Notes: a model not told the origin generated them from the sequence alone. 64,000 bases of DNA from Pseudomonas fragi (GCF_002269505.1 NZ_NQKQ01000022.1:1-64000); one strand, 5' to 3'; numbered from the stretch's first letter, positions 43,849 through 53,408 are shown. Numbers and translations are program-made.

Positions 43849-44277
43849 TTCCCGCCTCAAAGCGCGACCAAGTGTCGCACCTCTTTATGCCCCGCCATTG
43901 CTCTCCCGCCATTCAAGACTAAGCTCAACGCTTGTGTGAGCCGGATCTATGCAGCGTCACGTCAAGTGAAACTAACCGGTAAGTTGAAGGGCAGCGTTAC
44001 GGGCCACAATGGTGGGTTTGCACCGGCTATCGTGCATTACGATTTTTGCCGCGCCTTGCCCCCACCTCAACCAGCCCGCCTCGACCCCTTCACTTTTGCC
44101 CTGCATGCGGCGTTTTTGGCGAGGTCACTTTGACCTTACTTCCCGCATGGAAAGGCCGCAGAACAAGCCTTGGAAAGCATTGACCGGGGTCATGGTTCGT
44201 TGCAATAGCCCTACGCTTTATACATACTTGCGACCGATTTTTATCCTAATAAAATACCTAAACCGTGGAACCTTAGA
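43849..44277. other. Intergenic region between the two cbb3 operons
   Basis: About 430 bases without a convincing gene: two short open frames lack ribosome sites and similarity. It must contain the promoter of the second cbb3 operon. A weak Anr-like sequence (TTGAC-CGGG-GTCAT, 7 of 10) is at 44180-44193; no strong Anr box is present, which fits a constitutive cbb3-1. Confidence 0.6.
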
Positions 44278-45720
44278 ATGAGCACAGCAATCAGCCCGAC
44301 TGCTTATAACTATAAGGTAGTCCGCCAGTTCGCCATCATGACGGTGGTCTGGGGGATCCTTGGCATGGGGCTCGGGGTTTTCATCGCGTCACAGCTTGTG
44401 TGGCCTGAATTGAACCTTGGCCTCGAGTGGACGACCTTCGGCCGTCTGCGCCCCCTGCATACCAACCTTGTGATCTTTGCCTTTGGTGGCTGTGCATTGT
44501 TTGGCACTTCTTACTACGTCGTGCAGCGAACCTGCCAGACACGACTGATCTCCGATACGCTGGCCTCGTTTACCTTCTGGGGTTGGCAAGCGGTTATCGT
44601 CGGCGCGATCATCACCCTGCCACTGGGTTACACCACCAGCAAAGAATACGCCGAGCTGGAATTGCCTTTGGCTATCTTGCTGGCCATTGTCTGGGTGACC
44701 TACGGCATTGTGTTCTTCGGCACCATTACCAAGCGCAAAACCAAGCACATCTATGTCGGTAACTGGTTCTACGGTGCCTTTATTGTCGTGACGGCAATGC
44801 TGCACATCGTCAACCACGCCTCTCTGCCAGTGAGCTTCTTCAAGTCCTACTCGGCTTACGCCGGGGCGACTGACGCCATGATTCAGTGGTGGTACGGCCA
44901 CAACGCCGTAGGTTTCTTCCTGACCACCGGCTTCCTGGGCATGATGTACTACTTCGTGCCGAAACAGGCCGAGCGCCCAATCTACTCATACCGCCTGTCC
45001 ATCGTGCACTTCTGGGCGCTGATCACCCTCTATATCTGGGCAGGTCCGCACCACTTGCACTACACCGCGCTGCCGGACTGGGCCCAGTCGCTGGGCATGG
45101 CAATGTCGATCATCCTGCTGGCTCCAAGCTGGGGCGGCATGATCAACGGCATGATGACCCTCTCGGGCGCCTGGCATAAGCTGCGCACCGACCCGATCCT
45201 GCGCTTCCTCGTGGTGTCCCTGGCCTTCTACGGCATGTCGACCTTCGAAGGCCCGATGATGGCAATCAAGACCGTCAACGCGCTGTCGCACTACACCGAC
45301 TGGACCATCGGTCACGTACACGCCGGCGCTTTGGGCTGGGTAGCGATGATCTCGATCGGCGCCATGTACCACATGATCCCCAAAGTTTACGGCCAGAAAC
45401 AGATGTACAGCACCGGCCTAATCAACGTGCACTTCTGGCTGGCAACTATCGGTACCGTGCTTTACATCGCCTCGATGTGGGTCAACGGCATCACCCAGGG
45501 CCTGATGTGGCGTGCGATCAACGACGACGGCACGCTGACCTACTCGTTCGTGGAAGCGCTGCAAGCCAGCCACCCGGGCTTTATCGTTCGCGCCCTTGGC
45601 GGTGCCATTTTCGCCAGCGGCATGCTGTTCATGGCCTACAACGTGTTCCGTACCGTTCGTGCCTCGAACCCGGCAGAAGCTGAAGCAGCGAGCAAGATCG
45701 CTGTAGTTGGAGCCCACTGA
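44278..45720 (+). CDS. ccoN1: cbb3-type cytochrome c oxidase subunit I (cbb3-1)
   Basis: A 480-residue catalytic subunit, very close to CcoN2 over its middle (WWYGHNAVGFFLT, AGPHHLHYT, GHVHAGALGW) and diverging at the two ends. The stretch 44995-45314 also matches 41341-41660 closely at silent sites, which suggests gene conversion. It begins the second ccoNOQP set, adjacent to ccoGHIS as in the cbb3-1 operon of P. aeruginosa. It overlaps ccoO1 by one base. Confidence 0.96.
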   Translation: MSTAISPTAYNYKVVRQFAIMTVVWGILGMGLGVFIASQLVWPELNLGLEWTTFGRLRPLHTNLVIFAFGGCALFGTSYYVVQRTCQTRLISDTLASFTFWGWQAVIVGAIITLPLGYTTSKEYAELELPLAILLAIVWVTYGIVFFGTITKRKTKHIYVGNWFYGAFIVVTAMLHIVNHASLPVSFFKSYSAYAGATDAMIQWWYGHNAVGFFLTTGFLGMMYYFVPKQAERPIYSYRLSIVHFWALITLYIWAGPHHLHYTALPDWAQSLGMAMSIILLAPSWGGMINGMMTLSGAWHKLRTDPILRFLVVSLAFYGMSTFEGPMMAIKTVNALSHYTDWTIGHVHAGALGWVAMISIGAMYHMIPKVYGQKQMYSTGLINVHFWLATIGTVLYIASMWVNGITQGLMWRAINDDGTLTYSFVEALQASHPGFIVRALGGAIFASGMLFMAYNVFRTVRASNPAEAEAASKIAVVGAH

Positions 45721-46331
45721 TGATCAAGCACGAAACAATCGAGAAGAATATCGGCCTGATGGCCTTCTTCATGGTCATTGCCGTGAGCATCGGCGGCCTG
45801 ACGCAAATCGTTCCGCTGTTCTTCCAGGACGTGACCAACACTCCGGTCGAGGGCATGAAGCCACGCACCGCGCTGGAGCTTGAAGGCCGCGATATCTACA
45901 TCGCCAACGGCTGTGTCGGCTGCCACTCGCAGATGATCCGTCCGTTCCGCGCCGAGACCGAGCGTTATGGTCACTACTCGGTAGCCGGTGAAAGCGTATG
46001 GGACCACCCGTTCCTGTGGGGTTCCAAACGTACCGGGCCGGACCTGGCGCGAGTCGGCGGGCGTTACTCCGATGACTGGCAGCGTGCGCACTTGTACAAC
46101 CCGCGCAACGTTGTGCCTGAGTCGATCATGCCGGCTTACCCGTTCCTCGTAGAGCGCAAGCTGGACGGCAAGGACACCGCGAAAAAAATGGAAGTCTTGC
46201 GCACGCTCGGCGTCCCTTACACCGACGAAGACATCGCCGGCGCCAAGGATGCAGTGAAGGGCAAAACTGAAATGGACGCACTGGTGGCTTACCTCCAGGG
46301 CTTGGGCACCATCATCAAAAGCAAACGGTGA
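45720..46331 (+). CDS. ccoO1: cbb3 oxidase subunit II, mono-haem cytochrome c (cbb3-1)
   Basis: A 203-residue paralogue of CcoO2 with haem site CVGCH (NGCVGCHSQMIRPF), membrane anchor and distal Met (SIMPAYP). The start ATG shares its A with the ccoN1 stop (TGATG), showing translational coupling. Confidence 0.96.
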   Translation: MIKHETIEKNIGLMAFFMVIAVSIGGLTQIVPLFFQDVTNTPVEGMKPRTALELEGRDIYIANGCVGCHSQMIRPFRAETERYGHYSVAGESVWDHPFLWGSKRTGPDLARVGGRYSDDWQRAHLYNPRNVVPESIMPAYPFLVERKLDGKDTAKKMEVLRTLGVPYTDEDIAGAKDAVKGKTEMDALVAYLQGLGTIIKSKR

Positions 46332-46336
46332 TCTGA

Positions 46337-46528
46337 ATGGATATCGGGATGATTCGTGGCCTGGGCACTGTCGTCGTGATGGTGGCTTTTATCGGTTTGG
46401 CATTGTGGGTATTCAGCCCGCGGCGCAAGTCAGAATTTGACGACGCGACCCTGTTGCCGTTCAAGGATGATCCCGAAGCCATCAAGCACGTCGAGCAAGA
46501 GCAAGCTTCTAGGAGTAACAAAGAATGA
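46337..46528 (+). CDS. ccoQ1: cbb3 oxidase small subunit CcoQ (cbb3-1)
   Basis: A 63-residue one-helix subunit (MDIGMIRGLGTVVVMVAFIG) with the same SPRRKSEFDDATLLPF segment as CcoQ2. It starts 5 bases after ccoO1 and overlaps ccoP1 by 4 bases. Confidence 0.92.
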   Translation: MDIGMIRGLGTVVVMVAFIGLALWVFSPRRKSEFDDATLLPFKDDPEAIKHVEQEQASRSNKE

Positions 46529-47502
46529 CTACGTTCTGGAGTCTGTACGTTACAGTCCTCACTCTGGGTACCATCTTCGCCCTGACCTGGCTGTTGCTGG
46601 CCACCCGCAAGGGCCAGCGCAGCGAGCAGACCGACGAGAAAGTCGGTCACGCGTTCGACGGGATCGAAGAGTACGACAACCCGATGCCAAAATGGTGGTT
46701 CATGCTCTTTGTGGGCACCGTCATTTTCGCCCTCGGCTACCTCGTGTTGTACCCGGGTCTGGGTAACTGGAAAGGCCTGCTGCCGGGCTATCAGTACCTG
46801 GATACCAAAGAGCAAACACCGTTTGCCAATGGTCAGACCGGCTGGACCGGCGTGCACGAGTGGGAAAAGGAAATGGCCAAATCGGACGCCAAGTTTGGGC
46901 CGATCTTCGCCAAATTCGCAGCCATGCCCATTGAAGAAGTGGCCAAGGACCCGCAAGCACTGAAAATGGGTGGCCGTCTGTTCGCCTCCAACTGTTCGGT
47001 GTGCCACGGCTCCGACGCCAAAGGCGCCTACGGCTTCCCCAACCTGACCGACGCCGACTGGCGTTGGGGCGGTACGCCTGCCGACATCAAGACCACCATC
47101 ATGGCCGGCCGTCACGCGGTCATGCCGGGCTGGTCTGAAGTGATCGGCGAGCAAGGTGTCAGCGATGTGGCCGCCTATGTGCTGACCAGTCTCGACGGGC
47201 GCAAACTGCCGGAAGGCGCGAAAGCCGACCCTGCCAAAGGCAAGGAAATCTACGCGACCAACTGTGCGGTTTGCCACGGACCTGAAGGCAAGGGCAACCC
47301 GCTGATGGGCGCACCCAACCTGACTCACCCCGGGGCGTTTATCTACGGTTCGAGCTTTGCTCAACTGCAGCAGACCATCCGTTATGGCCGTCAGGGTCAG
47401 ATGCCTGCCCAGGCTGACTTGCAAGGGAACGACAAGGTTCACTTGCTGGCCGCCTATGTTTACAGCTTGTCCCATGGCGATGAGGCCAAGGCAGACGAGT
47501 AA
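46525..47502 (+). CDS. ccoP1: cbb3 oxidase subunit III, di-haem cytochrome c (cbb3-1)
   Basis: A 325-residue di-haem cytochrome c with haem sites CSVCH and CAVCH and N-terminal membrane segments. It carries a 13-residue insertion (YLDTKEQTPFANG region) absent from CcoP2. A strong terminator follows 22 bases after the stop. Confidence 0.95.
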   Translation: MTTFWSLYVTVLTLGTIFALTWLLLATRKGQRSEQTDEKVGHAFDGIEEYDNPMPKWWFMLFVGTVIFALGYLVLYPGLGNWKGLLPGYQYLDTKEQTPFANGQTGWTGVHEWEKEMAKSDAKFGPIFAKFAAMPIEEVAKDPQALKMGGRLFASNCSVCHGSDAKGAYGFPNLTDADWRWGGTPADIKTTIMAGRHAVMPGWSEVIGEQGVSDVAAYVLTSLDGRKLPEGAKADPAKGKEIYATNCAVCHGPEGKGNPLMGAPNLTHPGAFIYGSSFAQLQQTIRYGRQGQMPAQADLQGNDKVHLLAAYVYSLSHGDEAKADE

Positions 47503-47524
47503 TACAAGCGTTTGAGTGCTGCAA

Positions 47525-47566
47525 AAAACGGCCCCGCCAACGAGAGTTGGCGGGGCCGTTTTGTTT
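47525..47566 (+). terminator. Rho-independent terminator after ccoP1
   Basis: AAAACGGCCCCGCCAAC pairs with GTTGGCGGGGCCGTTTT around a GAGA tetraloop, a stem of at least 13 bp with T-rich tail (TTTTGTTT). It closes the second cbb3 operon. Confidence 0.93.
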
Positions 47567-47659
47567 CAGGCTGCCGCCCCTCACCTTTGGCATCAACGAG
47601 ATCAACCTGTGCAACCCCGTTTCAGGGCTTCGCGCAACCCAGGTACAGGCTTAAGTCAA

Positions 47660-47673
47660 TTGATCCATGTCAT
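47660..47673. promoter_or_regulatory. Possible Anr box upstream of ccoG
   Basis: TTGAT-CCAT-GTCAT keeps one full half-site and matches the Anr consensus at eight of ten positions, 164 bases before ccoG. The rest of the 47567-47836 gap shows no gene. It should be regarded as a candidate only. Confidence 0.4.
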
Positions 47674-47836
47674 GACTTGTTACAACTCCTATACCAACTT
47701 GATCTTTTCAGGAACGCGACCAAAGGTCGCACCCTTGAGCTAGAGTCACAGGGGTATCATTACGCTATCGCAACACCTTCTGACCGCGGTCGGCACGTAC
47801 TGACCGAGGCATTTTCCACTGCCGTGGGACGCACTA

Positions 47837-49252
47837 ATGAGCAATCAGATTCCTGTACACAACGTCACTCCACCTGCCAAAAAACCCGCTGAAAGCACCG
47901 ATCTTTATGCGGCCCGGGAGAAAATCTACACCCGTGCCTTTACCGGGCTTTTCCGTAACCTGCGCATCGGCGGCGGAGCGGTGTTGTTCCTCCTGTACTT
48001 CGGTACGGTGTGGCTCAACTGGGGCGGTCACCAGGCTGTGTGGTGGAACCTGCCCGAACGCAAATTCTTTATTTTTGGCGCCACCTTCTGGCCACAGGAT
48101 TTCATCCTGCTCTCTGGACTGCTGATCGTCGCGGCCTTTGGCCTGTTCTTTATTACGGTTTACGCCGGGCGCGTGTGGTGTGGCTATACCTGCCCGCAAA
48201 GCGTGTGGACGTGGGTGTTCATGTGGTGCGAGAAGGTCACTGAAGGCGACCGCAACCAGCGCATCAAGCTCGACAAAGCACCGATGAGCGCCAACAAGTT
48301 TGTGCGCAAGTTCAGCAAACACACACTCTGGCTGTTGATCGGCTTTGTCACCGGCATGACCTTTGTCGGCTACTTCTCGCCCATCCGCGAACTGGTGATC
48401 GACTTCTTCACCGGCCAGGCCGATGGCTGGGCGTATTTCTGGGTCGGCTTCTTCACCCTCGCCACCTACGGCAACGCCGGCTGGCTGCGCGAGCAGGTGT
48501 GCATTTATATGTGCCCGTATGCACGCTTCCAGAGCGTGATGTTCGATAAAGACACCCTGATCGTTTCCTACGACCCACGTCGCGGCGAAGTCCGTGGCCC
48601 GCGCAAAAAGGACGCCGACTACAAGGCCATGGGCCTGGGCGACTGCATCGACTGCACCATGTGCGTGCAGGTATGCCCTACCGGGATTGATATACGCGAT
48701 GGCCTGCAAATCGAGTGCATCGGCTGCGCGGCCTGTATCGATGCCTGCGACAGCATCATGGACAAGATGAACTACCCCCGCGGCCTGATCAGCTACACCA
48801 CCGAGCACAATCTCTCAGGCCAGAAAACCCATAAGCTGCGCCCGCGCCTGATCGGCTATGCGCTGGTGTTGCTGACCATGATGGGACTGCTGGCGGCTGC
48901 GTTCTTTACTCGTACGCTGGTAGGCTTCGATGTCAGCAAAGACCGCGTGCTGTACCGTGAAAACGCCGAAGGGCGGATCGAAAACGTCTACAGCCTGAAA
49001 ATCATGAACAAGGACCAGCAAGACCACACCTATGTGCTAGACGCCGCCGGCTTGCCGGATCTCAAGCTGCAGGGCAAACGTGAAATCAAGGTCGCAGCGG
49101 GCGATATCGTCAGCCTGCCGGTCGAGCTGTCAATTGCTCCCGAGAAACTGCCGTCAAGCACCAACGAGGTGTTCTTTATCCTCAAGGACGCCGACAACAA
49201 CGACGTCACCGTTAAAGCCAAGAGCCGATTCATCGGCCCTCAAATCAGATAA
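47837..49252 (+). CDS. ccoG: Cytochrome c oxidase accessory protein CcoG (FixG/RdxA)
   Basis: A 471-residue membrane ferredoxin-like protein required for cbb3 assembly; it is proposed to reduce Cu2+ to Cu+ for the CuB centre. It has five membrane segments and a cytosolic domain with two [4Fe-4S] motifs (CIDCTMCVQVCPTGID and CIGCAACIDACD). A C-terminal immunoglobulin-like domain follows. First of ccoGHIS. Confidence 0.95.
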   Translation: MSNQIPVHNVTPPAKKPAESTDLYAAREKIYTRAFTGLFRNLRIGGGAVLFLLYFGTVWLNWGGHQAVWWNLPERKFFIFGATFWPQDFILLSGLLIVAAFGLFFITVYAGRVWCGYTCPQSVWTWVFMWCEKVTEGDRNQRIKLDKAPMSANKFVRKFSKHTLWLLIGFVTGMTFVGYFSPIRELVIDFFTGQADGWAYFWVGFFTLATYGNAGWLREQVCIYMCPYARFQSVMFDKDTLIVSYDPRRGEVRGPRKKDADYKAMGLGDCIDCTMCVQVCPTGIDIRDGLQIECIGCAACIDACDSIMDKMNYPRGLISYTTEHNLSGQKTHKLRPRLIGYALVLLTMMGLLAAAFFTRTLVGFDVSKDRVLYRENAEGRIENVYSLKIMNKDQQDHTYVLDAAGLPDLKLQGKREIKVAAGDIVSLPVELSIAPEKLPSSTNEVFFILKDADNNDVTVKAKSRFIGPQIR

Positions 49253-49263
49253 GAGAACTCGAC

Positions 49264-49803
49264 ATGCCCGCAGCAAACGCTTCCAGCCCCTGGTACAAGC
49301 ACATTTGGCCATGGATCATCATTGCCATCCTGGCCTGCTCGGTGACCCTGACCTTGTCGATGGTGACCATTGCCGTGAACAACCCAGATAACCTGGTTAA
49401 CGACAATTACTACGAGGCTGGCAAAGGCATCAACCGGGCTCTGGACCGTGAGCTTCTGGGCCAGACCCTGCAGCTCAAAGCCAAGTTGCGCCTGGACGAG
49501 ATGACCGGCGAAGTCGTGCTGCTGCTTGAGGGCAACAGCAAGCCGCAAGTGCTGGAACTGAACCTGATTTCGCCAACCCAGCCGGAAAAAGACCGCAAGA
49601 TCAGCCTGAGCCAGAGCGCAACGGAACCGGGTCGCTACATCGGCCAACTGGATGACAAGATCGAAGGTCGGCGCTTTGTTGAGCTGCTGGGTGTTGAAGA
49701 CGGCAAGACCTGGCGCCTGTTTGAAGAAGAACTGGTCGGCCACGACAAGGACCTGCTGCTGGGCGACGAGCCTATCCAGGGCGCAGAAGTTCACGACAAG
49801 TAA
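49264..49803 (+). CDS. ccoH: Cytochrome oxidase assembly protein CcoH (FixH)
   Basis: A 179-residue FixH-family protein with one N-terminal transmembrane helix (IWPWIIIAILACSVTLTLSM) and a periplasmic beta-rich domain. The family signature YYEAGKGINRALDRE follows the helix. It takes part in cbb3 assembly at the membrane. It starts 11 bases after ccoG. Confidence 0.92.
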   Translation: MPAANASSPWYKHIWPWIIIAILACSVTLTLSMVTIAVNNPDNLVNDNYYEAGKGINRALDRELLGQTLQLKAKLRLDEMTGEVVLLLEGNSKPQVLELNLISPTQPEKDRKISLSQSATEPGRYIGQLDDKIEGRRFVELLGVEDGKTWRLFEEELVGHDKDLLLGDEPIQGAEVHDK

Positions 49804-49837
49804 GCGTTAAGCAAAAGCACCCTGATCAGCTCACTCC

Positions 49838-49858
49838 GGGAGAGGGTTGGGGTGAGGG
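49838..49858. repeat. Short dispersed repeat (21 bp)
   Basis: The 21 bases differ from the inverse of 56344-56364 at one position. The sequence type (CCCTCACCCC-AGCCCTCTCCC) is a common dispersed repeat in proteobacteria. It lies between ccoH and ccoI. Confidence 0.7.
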
Positions 49859-49903
49859 CAAGCAGCCCACTCAAATACCAAGGCCAGGCGCGCTCAACAC
49901 ACC

Positions 49904-52354
49904 ATGACCACTCCCGTTCCCTGCTTTCACTGCGCCCTGCCCGTCCCGCCCGGCAGCCGGTTTACCGCCCTTGTACTGGGCGAACTTCGCGAATTCTGCT
50001 GCCCGGGCTGCCAGGCGGTGGCCGAAGCCATCGTCGCCGGCGGCCTCGAAAGCTACTACCAGCACCGCAGTGAAGCCTCCGCCAATCCGCAGGCACTGCC
50101 CGTGCAACTGGTCGAAGAGCTGGCCCTGTATGACCGACCTGACGTGCAAAAGCCCTTTGTCCGACATGAAGGCGAGCAGGCCGAAACCACCCTGCTGATC
50201 GAAGGCATCAGCTGCGCCGCCTGTGGCTGGCTGATCGAAAAGCACCTGCGCCATCTGCCTGCCGTCAGTGAAGCGCGACTCAACTTGTCCAACCATCGCC
50301 TGCAGGTACGCTGGGACGATAGCCAGGTACCGTTGAGTGAAATCCTCAGCGAACTGCGCCACATCGGTTATGCCGCGCACCCGTACCAGGCCGATCGCGC
50401 CACCGAACAACTGGCCAGCGAAAACCGCCTGGCCTTGCGCCAGCTCGGCGTCGCCGGGCTGCTGTGGTTCCAGGCCATGATGGCTACCATGGCCACCTGG
50501 CCAGAGTTCAATATCGATCTAAGTCCCGAAATGCACACCATCCTGCGCTGGGTTGCGTTGTTTCTGACAACACCCATCGTGTTTTACAGTTGCGCCCCCT
50601 TTTTCAAAGGCGCCATGCGCGACCTGCGCACCCGCCACCTGACCATGGATGTATCGGTGTCCCTGGCCATTGGCGGGGCGTATATCGCCGGGATCTGGAC
50701 CGCCATCACCGGTGTTGGTGAACTGTATTTCGATGCCGTGGGCATGTTTGCCCTGTTTTTGCTGGCCGGACGCTATCTGGAACGCCGCGCCCGGGAACGC
50801 ACCGCCGCCGCCACTGCGCAACTGGTCAACCTGCTGCCCGCCTCATGCCTGCGTCTGAGCGCCGACGGACAAAGCGAGCGTATCTTGCTCAGCGAACTGA
50901 AAGTCGGCGACCGAGTACTTGTACATCCGGGGGCGATCCTGCCGGCTGACGGCAAGATCCTCGATGGCCAGTCCAGCATCGACGAATCCCTGCTGACCGG
51001 CGAGTACCTGCCGCAGCCGCGCCGCAGTGGCGATGCTGTCACTGCGGGCACCCTGAATGTGGAAGGCGCGTTGACCGTCGAGGTCATGGCGCTGGGCCAG
51101 GACACTCGCCTGTCCGCCATCGTGCGCCTGCTGGATCGTGCGCAAAGCGAAAAACCACGCCTGGCGGAAATAGCCGACAAGGCCGCGCAGTGGTTCCTGC
51201 TGTTCTCGTTAATCGCCGCTGCCGGGATCGGCCTGTGGTGGTGGCAACTTGATCCATCACGGGCCTTCTGGATTGTCCTGGCGATGCTGGTGGCCACCTG
51301 CCCTTGCGCATTGTCGCTGGCAACGCCGACCGCACTCACTGCTGCCACCGGCACGCTGCACAAGCTGGGTTTGTTGATGACCCGCGGCCACGTGATCGAA
51401 GGCCTGAATCAGATTGATACAGTGATTTTCGACAAAACCGGCACCCTGACCGAAGGCCGTCTGGCCCTGCGCGCCATCCGCCCCTTGCGCGACCTGGACA
51501 GCGACCAGTGCCTGGCCCTGGCCGCGGCCCTCGAAAATCGCTCCGAGCACCCCATAGCCCGCGCCTTTGGCCGTGCCCCACAAGCAGCCGAGGAAGTGCA
51601 CAGCACTCCGGGACTGGGCCTTGAAGGACGGGTCGGCGAACAGCGCTTGCGCATTGGCCAACCGGGCTTTGTCTGCCAGTTAAGCCAGTGCCCGGCTGTG
51701 CCGATGCCGGAAGAACCCGGCCAATGGCTGCTATTGGGTGACACTCACGGCGCGTTGGCCTGGTTTGTCCTGGACGACCGCCTGCGCGACGATGCCCCGG
51801 CATTGCTGGCGGCGTGCAAGGCCCGCGGCTGGCACACGCTGCTGCTCTCGGGGGACAGTTCGCCGATGGTCGCCAGCGTGGCCGCCGAACTGGGAATAGA
51901 TGAAGCGCAGGGCGGCTTGCGCCCGGATGACAAGCTGCAGGTTTTGCAGCAGTTGCACGCCCAGGGGCGCAAGGTGCTGATGCTGGGGGACGGCGTCAAC
52001 GATGTGCCGGTACTGGCCGCTGCCGATATCAGCGTGGCCATGGGCTCGGCCACGGACCTGGCGAAAACCAGTGCCGACGCGGTGCTGCTGTCCAACCGCC
52101 TCGATGCGCTGGTGCAAGCGTTCAGCCTGGCGCGCCGGACCCGACGGGTGATCATCGAGAACCTGCTGTGGGCCGGCCTCTACAATGGCCTTATGTTGCC
52201 ATTTGCCGCGCTGGGCTGGATCACGCCGATCTGGGCTGCAATCGGCATGTCGCTCAGCTCACTGACCGTGGTACTCAACGCCTTGCGCCTGACGCGCATG
52301 CCTGCGGTGGCGCATACTCCAGCCATGCCACACAACCGCCCGCTACCGGCCTGA
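49904..52354 (+). CDS. ccoI: Copper-transporting P-type ATPase CcoI (FixI)
   Basis: An 816-residue P1B-type ATPase that exports copper for cbb3 CuB assembly. The N-terminus carries CFHC (7-10) and a CCPGC cluster (32-36), then the heavy-metal domain GISCAACGWL (C104, C107). The core has the transmembrane metal site CPCALSLATP, phosphorylation site DKTGTLT and hinge GDGVNDVPVL. This form (FixI/CopA2) is a slow exporter linked to oxidase assembly, as its position between ccoH and ccoS confirms. Confidence 0.96.
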   Translation: MTTPVPCFHCALPVPPGSRFTALVLGELREFCCPGCQAVAEAIVAGGLESYYQHRSEASANPQALPVQLVEELALYDRPDVQKPFVRHEGEQAETTLLIEGISCAACGWLIEKHLRHLPAVSEARLNLSNHRLQVRWDDSQVPLSEILSELRHIGYAAHPYQADRATEQLASENRLALRQLGVAGLLWFQAMMATMATWPEFNIDLSPEMHTILRWVALFLTTPIVFYSCAPFFKGAMRDLRTRHLTMDVSVSLAIGGAYIAGIWTAITGVGELYFDAVGMFALFLLAGRYLERRARERTAAATAQLVNLLPASCLRLSADGQSERILLSELKVGDRVLVHPGAILPADGKILDGQSSIDESLLTGEYLPQPRRSGDAVTAGTLNVEGALTVEVMALGQDTRLSAIVRLLDRAQSEKPRLAEIADKAAQWFLLFSLIAAAGIGLWWWQLDPSRAFWIVLAMLVATCPCALSLATPTALTAATGTLHKLGLLMTRGHVIEGLNQIDTVIFDKTGTLTEGRLALRAIRPLRDLDSDQCLALAAALENRSEHPIARAFGRAPQAAEEVHSTPGLGLEGRVGEQRLRIGQPGFVCQLSQCPAVPMPEEPGQWLLLGDTHGALAWFVLDDRLRDDAPALLAACKARGWHTLLLSGDSSPMVASVAAELGIDEAQGGLRPDDKLQVLQQLHAQGRKVLMLGDGVNDVPVLAAADISVAMGSATDLAKTSADAVLLSNRLDALVQAFSLARRTRRVIIENLLWAGLYNGLMLPFAALGWITPIWAAIGMSLSSLTVVLNALRLTRMPAVAHTPAMPHNRPLPA

Positions 52355-52374
52355 ACCGGTCGCCTGGAGCCTTT

Positions 52375-52605
52375 ATGCCAGCGCTTTACATCATGATTCC
52401 GGCGGCATTGCTGATTGTCGCCATCTGCATCTTTATATTCTTCTGGGCGGTCGACAGCGGTCAGTACGACGACCTGGACAGCCCGGCCCACAGTATCCTG
52501 TTCGACGACCAGGATCCGCAGCACACCGCTGCCGTCGAAGAAGCCAGGAACCAGCACGGGGAATCGGCCAGCGACACCGACAGCAAGTCGCCACCCCATG
52601 CTTGA
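52375..52605 (+). CDS. ccoS: cbb3 oxidase maturation protein CcoS
   Basis: A 76-residue protein with a single N-terminal helix (ALYIMIPAALLIVAICIFIFFWAV) and the family motif SGQYDDLDSPAHSILFDD. It is needed to put haem and copper into CcoN. Starts 20 bases after ccoI and overlaps the next gene by 8 bases. Earlier in-frame starts overlap ccoI and are rejected. Confidence 0.93.
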   Translation: MPALYIMIPAALLIVAICIFIFFWAVDSGQYDDLDSPAHSILFDDQDPQHTAAVEEARNQHGESASDTDSKSPPHA

Positions 52606-53281
52606 ATTGGCTCCCCTGCTGGTTTCGGCCGTGATCCTGGGCCTGCTCGGCGGCGGACACTGCCTGGGCATGTGCGGCGGTCTGATGGGCGCGCTGACCC
52701 TGGCCATCCCCAAGGAGCAACGCAGCCGACGCTTCAGGCTGCTTTTGGCCTACAATCTTGGGCGAATTCTCAGCTATGCCACTGCGGGTTTACTGCTGGG
52801 CCTTGCAGGCTGGGCAGTGGCCAATAGCCCGGCGGCCATGTTCATGCGCATCCTCGCCGGCCTGTTGCTGATTTGCATGGGCCTGTACCTGGCTGGCTGG
52901 TGGAGCGGCCTGACCCGTATCGAAAGCCTGGGCCGCGGCCTGTGGCGGCATATCCAGCCCTTGGCCACCCGCTTGCTGCCGGTGTCCAGCCTGCCGCGCG
53001 CCTTGCTGCTGGGCGCGCTGTGGGGCTGGCTGCCCTGCGGGCTGGTGTACAGCACACTGATCTGGTCAGCCAGCCAAGGCAGCGCAACCGACAGCGCACT
53101 GCTGATGCTTGCATTTGGCCTTGGCACCTGGCCGGTCTTGCTGGCCACCGGGCTGGCTGCCGAACGTGTGAGCGCACTGCTACGCAAACGCAGCGTGCGC
53201 ATGACTGGCGGGCTGCTGGTGATTCTGTTCGGTATCTGGACCCTTCCCGGCCCCCATCAGCATTGGTTGATGGGGCATTAG
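52598..53281 (+). CDS. TauE/SafE-like membrane protein linked to cbb3 assembly
   Basis: A 227-residue protein with six hydrophobic segments. The conserved GGGHCLGMCGGLMGAL resembles a Cys-x3-Cys or metal-binding helix, and the second repeat (GALWGWLPCGLVYS) has the paired cysteine. This family is commonly found after ccoS and may take part in copper handling or export; sulfite export itself is unproven. It overlaps ccoS by 8 bases. The PA1547 position in P. aeruginosa is the same. Confidence 0.85.
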   Translation: MLELAPLLVSAVILGLLGGGHCLGMCGGLMGALTLAIPKEQRSRRFRLLLAYNLGRILSYATAGLLLGLAGWAVANSPAAMFMRILAGLLLICMGLYLAGWWSGLTRIESLGRGLWRHIQPLATRLLPVSSLPRALLLGALWGWLPCGLVYSTLIWSASQGSATDSALLMLAFGLGTWPVLLATGLAAERVSALLRKRSVRMTGGLLVILFGIWTLPGPHQHWLMGH

Positions 53282-53293
53282 ATAAAGCACCTT

Positions 53294-53384
53294 GTAGTCG
53301 CTGCCGCAGGCTGCGATGGACTGCGTAGCAGGCCTGGTTTTTGAAGGCCCTGCGGTCCTTATCGCAGCCTGCGGCAGCGACTAC
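53294..53384. repeat. REPIN-like palindrome, family A (91 bp)
   Basis: Starts GTAGTCGCTGCCGCAGGCTGCGAT and ends ATCGCAGCCTGCGGCAGCGACTAC. The centre holds a second palindrome around the GGCCTGGTTTTTGAAGGCC region. It separates the SafE-like gene from the hemN promoter. Confidence 0.9.
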
Positions 53385-53408
53385 AGGGAATAAGCCAAAT
53401 CACAGCCC

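Noticed and set aside
44180..44193. Anr-like TTGAC-CGGG-GTCAT before ccoN1
   Set aside because: Only seven of ten consensus positions match and neither half-site is complete; kept as a note, not a feature.
43837..44281. Two short open frames between the cbb3 operons
   Set aside because: No ribosome sites, no similarity, and the second runs into the ccoN1 start.
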